Below are positions 43,154-47,275 of a DNA stretch of 47,275 bases, one piece after another. Made by a program: the position numbers and the translations under genes. The stretch spans positions 1 through 47,275 of the forward strand of contig CAJTYA010000020.1 in NCBI GenBank assembly GCA_910583985.1, written 5' to 3'. This stretch comes from an uncultured Alistipes sp. GTDB taxonomy: Bacteria > Bacteroidota > Bacteroidia > Bacteroidales > Rikenellaceae. Numbering within the stretch: position 1 is the stretch's first letter; every line of letters begins with the position of its first letter. Under the pieces are notes generated by a model. It made no database searches and was not told the DNA's origin. It saw only the letters and a program-made list of their open reading frames with translations.

Positions 43154-45937
43154 ATGATGAACAAGAAGATTTTGATGCGTCTCTGCGGCTGGCTGCTGCT
43201 CCTTCCGGCGGCGACCGCGCACGACGCTTTCGGACAACGTTTTTCGGTCGCGCAAATGCGGTGCGACCGGCAGGCGGACCCCATCGGCGTGGAAACGCCC
43301 GCACCCCGTTTCGGCTGGCAGCTCCACGCCCTCGACAGAAACATGCGCCAGAGCGCCTACCGGATTCTCGTCGCCGACAGCCCCGAAGCCCTCGAACGCG
43401 GCGACGGCAACATGTGGGACAGCAAGAAGGTCGCCTCCTCCCGATCGCTGCAAATCCCCTATGCGGGCCGGAAGCTGGAGGCGGGGAAAACCTACTACTG
43501 GAAAGTACAGGTCTGGGACGCCGCCAAAAAGGCTTCCGCATGGAGCCGGCCGGGCCGGTTCTCGATGGGCCTGCTCGACCGGGCCGACTGGTCCGACGCC
43601 CGGTGGATCGCTTTGGAGAACGACATCGACAGCCTGACAGTCACCGACGGGATGGCGCCCAAAAACAAGAAATCGGGGTACTACAAACTGCCCCTGCTGC
43701 GCCGGGAGTTCCGCATCGACCGCCCCGTCCGGCAGGCGACGGCTTACATCTGCGGATTGGGTCAGTTCGAGCTCTTCCTCAACGGCGAGAAGACGGGCGA
43801 CCACTTCCTCGACCCGGCATGGACCAAATTCGACCGGAGCGTCCAGTACGTGACCTTCGACGTGACGGACCGGCTCCGCGAGGGCGGCAACGCCGTGGGC
43901 GTCATGCTGGGCAACGGCTTTTTCAACATCCCCAACGAGCGGTACACCAAATTCGTCGGCTCCTACGGCGCGCCGAAGATGATCTTCAAGCTGCAGATCG
44001 AATACGGCGACGGCAGCACCGAAACCCTCGTCTCGGACGCCGCGTGGAAAGCGACGCCGGGCCCCGTCACGTTCTCCAGCATCTACGGCGGCGAAGACTA
44101 CGACGCGAACCTCGAACAGAAAGGCTGGAACGAAGCCGGATTCGACGACAGCGGCTGGAGCGACGTCGTGCCCGCGTCGTTCGACTCGCCGCTCGTTTCG
44201 CAACGGACCACACCGCTCGAAATCCGGCAGGCGATCCCGACCTTCCGCAAATACCGCAACGGCCGGGGCAACTACCTCTACGATCTGGGGCAGAACGCGT
44301 CGGGCATCGTCCGCCTGAAGATCAAGGCCGACGGGCGCCATACCGTGCGCATGTTCCCCTCCGAATTGCAGGGCGCCGACAGCACGGCCGACCAGCGTTC
44401 GTCGGGCGGGCCCTACATCCTCTCCTACACGACGCGGGGCGACGGGACGCAGGAGTGCTGGCAGCCCCGGTTCACCTACTACGGATTCCGGTACGTGGAA
44501 GTCGAAGGAGCGGTTCCGGCCGGCGAACCGAACCCGGACGGACTGCCGGAAATCACGGAGCTGACGGGACTCCACACGACCAACTCGGCCGAAGCCGTCG
44601 GCTCATTCGAATGTTCGAACCCGCTGTTCAACCGCATCTACACGTTGATCGACTGGGCTATCCGGAGCAACTTTTCGAGCGTGTTCACCGACTGCCCCCA
44701 CCGCGAGAAGTTGGGATGGCTGGAGCAGGCCCACCTGATCGGTCCGTCGATGCAGTACGGCTACGACATTTCGCGGGCCTTCCCGAAAATCGTCCGCGAC
44801 ATGGCCGAGGCCCAGCACCCGGACGGCATGATACCGACCATCGCGCCGCAGTACACGATCTTCGCGGAAGGTTTCCTCGACACGCCGGAATGGGGCAGCG
44901 CGTTCGTCCTCATCCCGTGGTACCTCTACCGGTGGTACGGCGACACGGAGCCGATGACGGAGAACTACGACCGGATGGCGGCCTACGTCGACTATTTAGG
45001 CTCGAAAGCCGAGGGCCATATCGTCGCCTACGGGCTGGGCGACTGGTGCGACCTCGGTCCGGGCGAACCGGCCCACGCCCAGCTCACATCGAACGCACTG
45101 AGCGCCACGGCTATATACTACCATGACATCTGCATCATGCGGCAGGCGGCCCAAGTGCTCGGCAAAACGGAGGACGCCGACCGCTACGAAAAGCTCGCCG
45201 CCGAAGTCAAAAAGGCGTTCAACGCGCGCTTCTTCGACGAGAAGACGCTCCGCTACGACCGCAACAGTCAGGCCGCCAATGCGATGGTGCTCTACATGGG
45301 CCTCTGCGAGCCGCAGCACGAAGAGACGGTGCTCCGGAACCTCGTCGACGACATCCGCAGCCGGGGCAACGCGCTCACGGCCGGCGACGTGGGCTACCGC
45401 TACGTCGTGCAGGCGCTCAGCGACCACGGCGCCTCGGACGTGCTGTTCGACATGAACAGCCGCTACGACGTGCCGGGCTACGGCTACCAATTGGTCAGCG
45501 GCGAAACGTCTCTGGCCGAATCGTGGCAGAGCAAGGATTACCTCTCGCACAACCACTGCATGCTCGGCCACCTCTACTCGTGGCTCTTCAGCAGCATCGG
45601 CGGCATTTCGCAGACGCCCTCGTCGGTGGCTTACCGCGAAATCGTGATCGACCCGCAGGTCGTGGGCGACATCCGCGAAGCCCGCACGTCGTTCCGCTCG
45701 CCCTACGGCCTCGTTCGCAGCGAGTGGCGGAGCGGCAGGGACGAGTATCGCCAGAGCGTGGAAATCCCGGCCAACACGACGGCACTGGTCTGCCTGCCGA
45801 CGGACGATCCGTCCGCCGTGTTCGAAAGCGGCCTGCCTCTCGGCGAGCGGAAAGAGATCGCCGTGGAAAAACGGGAGAAGGGACGCCTCGTGCTGCGCGT
45901 CGGATCGGGAAGCTACGACTTCCGGGTGAAACGCTGA
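43154..45937 (+). CDS. GH78 alpha-L-rhamnosidase, secreted
   Basis: The protein has 927 aa; two adjacent ATG codons (43154, 43157) are possible starts. The signal peptide is LMRLCGWLLLLPAATA. The N-terminal beta-sandwich (VETPAPRFGWQLHA, YYWKVQVWD) and the Bac_rhamnosid_N domain (ATAYICGLGQFELFLNG) are followed by the (alpha/alpha)6 barrel. It contains TDCPHREKLGWLEQAHLI (general acid probably E518) and SLAESWQSKDYLSHNHCM (E789 region). A C-terminal beta domain ends the protein. It removes terminal alpha-L-rhamnose, probably in the periplasm. It is a single-gene unit with its own terminator, 38 kb from the GH106 enzyme. No SusC/D or regulator is adjacent. Confidence 0.95.
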   Translation: MMNKKILMRLCGWLLLLPAATAHDAFGQRFSVAQMRCDRQADPIGVETPAPRFGWQLHALDRNMRQSAYRILVADSPEALERGDGNMWDSKKVASSRSLQIPYAGRKLEAGKTYYWKVQVWDAAKKASAWSRPGRFSMGLLDRADWSDARWIALENDIDSLTVTDGMAPKNKKSGYYKLPLLRREFRIDRPVRQATAYICGLGQFELFLNGEKTGDHFLDPAWTKFDRSVQYVTFDVTDRLREGGNAVGVMLGNGFFNIPNERYTKFVGSYGAPKMIFKLQIEYGDGSTETLVSDAAWKATPGPVTFSSIYGGEDYDANLEQKGWNEAGFDDSGWSDVVPASFDSPLVSQRTTPLEIRQAIPTFRKYRNGRGNYLYDLGQNASGIVRLKIKADGRHTVRMFPSELQGADSTADQRSSGGPYILSYTTRGDGTQECWQPRFTYYGFRYVEVEGAVPAGEPNPDGLPEITELTGLHTTNSAEAVGSFECSNPLFNRIYTLIDWAIRSNFSSVFTDCPHREKLGWLEQAHLIGPSMQYGYDISRAFPKIVRDMAEAQHPDGMIPTIAPQYTIFAEGFLDTPEWGSAFVLIPWYLYRWYGDTEPMTENYDRMAAYVDYLGSKAEGHIVAYGLGDWCDLGPGEPAHAQLTSNALSATAIYYHDICIMRQAAQVLGKTEDADRYEKLAAEVKKAFNARFFDEKTLRYDRNSQAANAMVLYMGLCEPQHEETVLRNLVDDIRSRGNALTAGDVGYRYVVQALSDHGASDVLFDMNSRYDVPGYGYQLVSGETSLAESWQSKDYLSHNHCMLGHLYSWLFSSIGGISQTPSSVAYREIVIDPQVVGDIREARTSFRSPYGLVRSEWRSGRDEYRQSVEIPANTTALVCLPTDDPSAVFESGLPLGERKEIAVEKREKGRLVLRVGSGSYDFRVKR

Positions 45938-46030
45938 CACCGAGTCGGAACACGTTCCGCGACAGAGGGACGCAGGACGTCTCGTCCTTACATACGATGG
46001 AACGGGAACGGTTCGTTCTTCGTCCTGCCT

Positions 46031-46067
46031 ATCGCAGCCGCCCCGAACGGGACGGCTGCGATGTTTC
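46031..46067 (+). terminator. Terminator of the GH78 gene
   Basis: ATCGCAGCCG pairs with CGGCTGCGAT (10 bp) around a GC-rich loop, followed by GTTTCG. It lies 94 nt after the stop. Confidence 0.75.
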
Positions 46068-46244
46068 GTGCCCGCAGGGCGCAGAGGACAGGGCGTGGGG
46101 TCTTTCGGTTCGACATTCCGTCTTGCCCGCCGGCTTTTATTTTGGGAGGACGATTGACTGGCGCAAAGAACTGCCGAAGGTGAGTTTATATATCGTTTAT
46201 GCGAAAGGGACGTCGGTTCGACCGGGAATTGGCTATAACAAAAC

Positions 46245-46267
46245 AGCGGAAAGAGGTTCTTTCCGCT
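46245..46267 (-). terminator. Terminator of the XRE regulator gene
   Basis: AGCGGAAAGA pairs with TCTTTCCGCT (10 bp). On the minus strand TGTTTTGTT follows, 60 nt after the regulator's stop codon. Confidence 0.8.
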
Positions 46268-46326
46268 GCATACACGCCATGACCGAATTAAAAGTCAACG
46301 ACCGATATTTTTACGGTCTTACCTCG

Positions 46327-46611
46327 TCATTTATTTTTTACAGGCATCCGTTCCACCGTTTTTCCTGTTTTGGGCGGATAATCCATCGACATAAAAAACT
46401 CGGCAAGCGAAATATCGTAAAATTCGCAGATTTTCCGCAGCGACATCAAGGTCGGTATTCTATCGCAAATTTCGTAACGGTTAATATCTAAATGAACTTT
46501 TTCGATTAAAAATTCTTGCGTATGACCATACTCATCTCGAAGTTCTTTAATGCGTTGAGCAACTTTTTTAGCTAAGTCTATGTCAATAAATTTCTTATGT
46601 GTCTTCCTCAT
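46327..46611 (-). CDS. Small XRE-family helix-turn-helix regulator
   Basis: The protein has 94 aa from the ATG at 46611. A longer frame to 46662 would run through the palindromic site and is rejected. Residues about 15-72 form a Cro/C1-type HTH: VAQRIKELRDEYGHTQEFL, then INRYEICDRIPTLMSLRKIC and EFYDISLAEFF. The short basic tail carries no other domain. It is more AT-rich than the housekeeping genes, which suggests acquisition. It probably binds the palindrome 37 nt upstream of its start and controls itself and the divergent ncRNA. A weak -7 match (TTCTTTTG) lies 6 nt before the start, implying a nearly leaderless message. Confidence 0.88.
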   Translation of the reverse strand: MRKTHKKFIDIDLAKKVAQRIKELRDEYGHTQEFLIEKVHLDINRYEICDRIPTLMSLRKICEFYDISLAEFFMSMDYPPKTGKTVERMPVKNK

Positions 46612-46647
46612 GGACGCAAAAGAAATTACCAACCTGACTATTTTAAG

Positions 46648-46663
46648 CGTGTCAAATGACACG
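46648..46663. promoter_or_regulatory. Palindromic operator-like site
   Basis: CGTGTCA-AA-TGACACG is a perfect 7+7 inverted repeat with a 2-nt centre in AT-rich DNA. It lies between the regulator start and the plus-strand -7 box at 46681, placed to overlap the -33 region. This is a natural binding site for the adjacent HTH dimer (inference). Confidence 0.65.
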
Positions 46664-46680
46664 TTTTAATTATTTTTATT

Positions 46681-46688
46681 TATATTTG
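46681..46688 (+). promoter_or_regulatory. -7 promoter box toward the ncRNA
   Basis: TATATTTG matches TAnnTTTG exactly. A second, imperfect box (TACCTTCG, 46722-46729) lies 33 nt further on, so the ncRNA start could be near 46696 or 46737. Confidence 0.65.
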
Positions 46689-46736
46689 CGTATTAATTTT
46701 AACAAACGCAATAAATTATGCTACCTTCGCATTCGC

Positions 46737-46976
46737 ACTTGAATAGTTCGGCATAGACCGACAGACATAACATATATAAAGGGTAAACAACTCTTTATAC
46801 CTGCTTGTAAACTTGGGACCCTCCTCGGAGGTTGTTTAATCTGGGTATAACGGTTGTCAGTCCATGTTATGTCCTGCTCGTTTCTACGGGCAGGACTGAC
46901 TTGGGCGCAGGACAGCTTCCAGATTTAGGTTCCCAAGACCGACAAGCAGGGGCTGACACCGCGCCCCTTTTTTATT
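46737..46976 (+). ncRNA. Highly structured non-coding RNA with intrinsic terminator
   Basis: No reading frame fits. Nested helices are visible by eye: CCTGCTTGT (46800-46808) with ACAAGCAGG (46942-46950); CTTGGGACC (46812-46820) with GGTTCCCAAG (46928-46937, one bulge); AATCTGG (46838-46844) with CCAGATT (46919-46925); GTCCTGCTCG (46871-46880) with CGGGCAGGAC (46887-46896). Small hairpins lie at 46776-46798 and 46822-46832. A terminator hairpin with T6 ends it at about 46976. GACATAACAT (46764-46773) is perfectly complementary to ATGTTATGTC (46864-46873), which competes with the inner helix. A long rod with bulges resembles 6S-like RNAs or the structured RNAs of Bacteroidales, but I cannot assign a family. 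The 5' end is uncertain. Confidence 0.6.
46949..46976 (+). terminator. Terminator of the structured RNA
   Basis: GGGGC-9 nt-GCCCC followed by TTTTTT. Its left arm shares two bases with the long outer helix of the RNA. Confidence 0.8.
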
Positions 46977-47275
46977 TCTTTTGACGGGCGCAAGTTTCAA
47001 CTGCTCATCCCTACGAGTATGAAGTCCGGCGCGTCCTATATTTCCAAACACATATTGTCTCTTTCCGTCATCCGTTCGGGTGACGGCAGGAAAGCGCACG
47101 CCTTTATCATTCAAGGAACGGTCCTCTTTCTAAGGCCGGATCATTTACAGCCGAATCGGATAGGTTCTGGAACGATGCATCACTGCAAACGAGTGAGTGA
47201 ACGTTCGCGGAGGGCATCCGCCCACTACGCAACCCGGATGTTTTTCCTTTCACAGGAAAGGAGCCTCCGGGTCCG
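46977..47275. other. Non-coding right edge with further hairpins
   Basis: No gene is supported here. A hairpin CCGTCA…TGACGG lies near 47066-47088. A larger bulged hairpin at 47232-47272 combines ACCCGGA/TCCGGGT and TCCTTTC/GAAAGGA around loop ACAG. This may be the leader of a gene beyond the window. Confidence 0.45.

Larger units (their letters stand above)
45938..46326. other. Gene-free spacer
   Basis: This stretch holds two terminators (46031-46067 and 46245-46267) and no gene. Base composition shifts from GC-rich to AT-rich at about 46140, the left edge of the regulator/ncRNA unit. Confidence 0.6.

Noticed and set aside
46950..46976. GGGGCTGAC resembling the 5' end of a tmRNA
   Set aside because: It is part of a GGGGC/GCCCC terminator followed by a T run, and no tRNA-like 3' end or tag frame follows.
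46884..47114. Small minus-strand frame of 76 codons
   Set aside because: It runs antisense through the terminator and structured RNA, with no homology that I recognise.

Overview
The window looks like chromosomal DNA of a GC-rich member of the Bacteroidales, most like an Alistipes/Rikenellaceae-type gut bacterium. Support for this: nearly every clear transcription start carries the Bacteroidetes -7 box TAnnTTTG and starts lack Shine-Dalgarno sites. Lipoproteins carry acidic residues just after the lipid cysteine. BACON-domain, GH106 and GH78 proteins are present, and housekeeping gene pairs follow Bacteroidetes order (flippase-dut, acpP-fabF-rnc, pyrH-frr). The genus is inferred, not proven.

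Left part (1-5.4 kb): a carbohydrate-active locus. The 3' end of one GH71/99-like glycosidase gene is followed by a full, nearly identical tandem copy, separated by a strong hairpin, and then by a GH106 alpha-L-rhamnosidase lipoprotein. From 6.1 to 8.6 kb lies a small, more AT-rich accessory island. Two paralogous secreted proteins of unknown function, sharing a 167-nt identical 3' block, flank a predicted surface lipoprotein with a papain-like Cys/His/Asp signature. From 9.0 to 14.6 kb (minus strand): a BACON-domain lipoprotein, dut, a Wzx-type flippase, a periplasmic thioredoxin, rlmN and tRNA-Ala(GGC).

Middle (14.7-35.3 kb): hflX, upp, a PIF1-like helicase with HRDC and C-terminal helix-turn-helix domains, and folE on the plus strand. 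A 1.6-kb gene-free stretch follows, then a C_GCAxxG_C_C protein, frr, pyrH and an OmpA-like lipoprotein on the minus strand. Next come dxs-leuS, two small secreted proteins of similar layout, an alkD-like gene with a DMT transporter, and a divergent HAD phosphatase.

Right part (35.9-47.3 kb): purN-pepE-yraN (minus) diverge from acpP-fabF-rnc (plus), followed by radC, tsaB, tRNA-Gln(CTG) and a GH78 alpha-L-rhamnosidase. At the right edge a small XRE-type regulator diverges from a long structured non-coding transcript with nested long-range helices, a competing 10-bp helix and its own terminator. A perfect 7+7 palindrome lies between the two. This regulator/ncRNA unit and the 6.1-8.6 kb island are the best candidates for something undescribed.

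Coding density is low for a bacterium: at least eleven spacers of about 300-1600 bp hold no convincing gene, mostly only hairpins. Two of them share a diverged dispersed repeat of about 105 bp.
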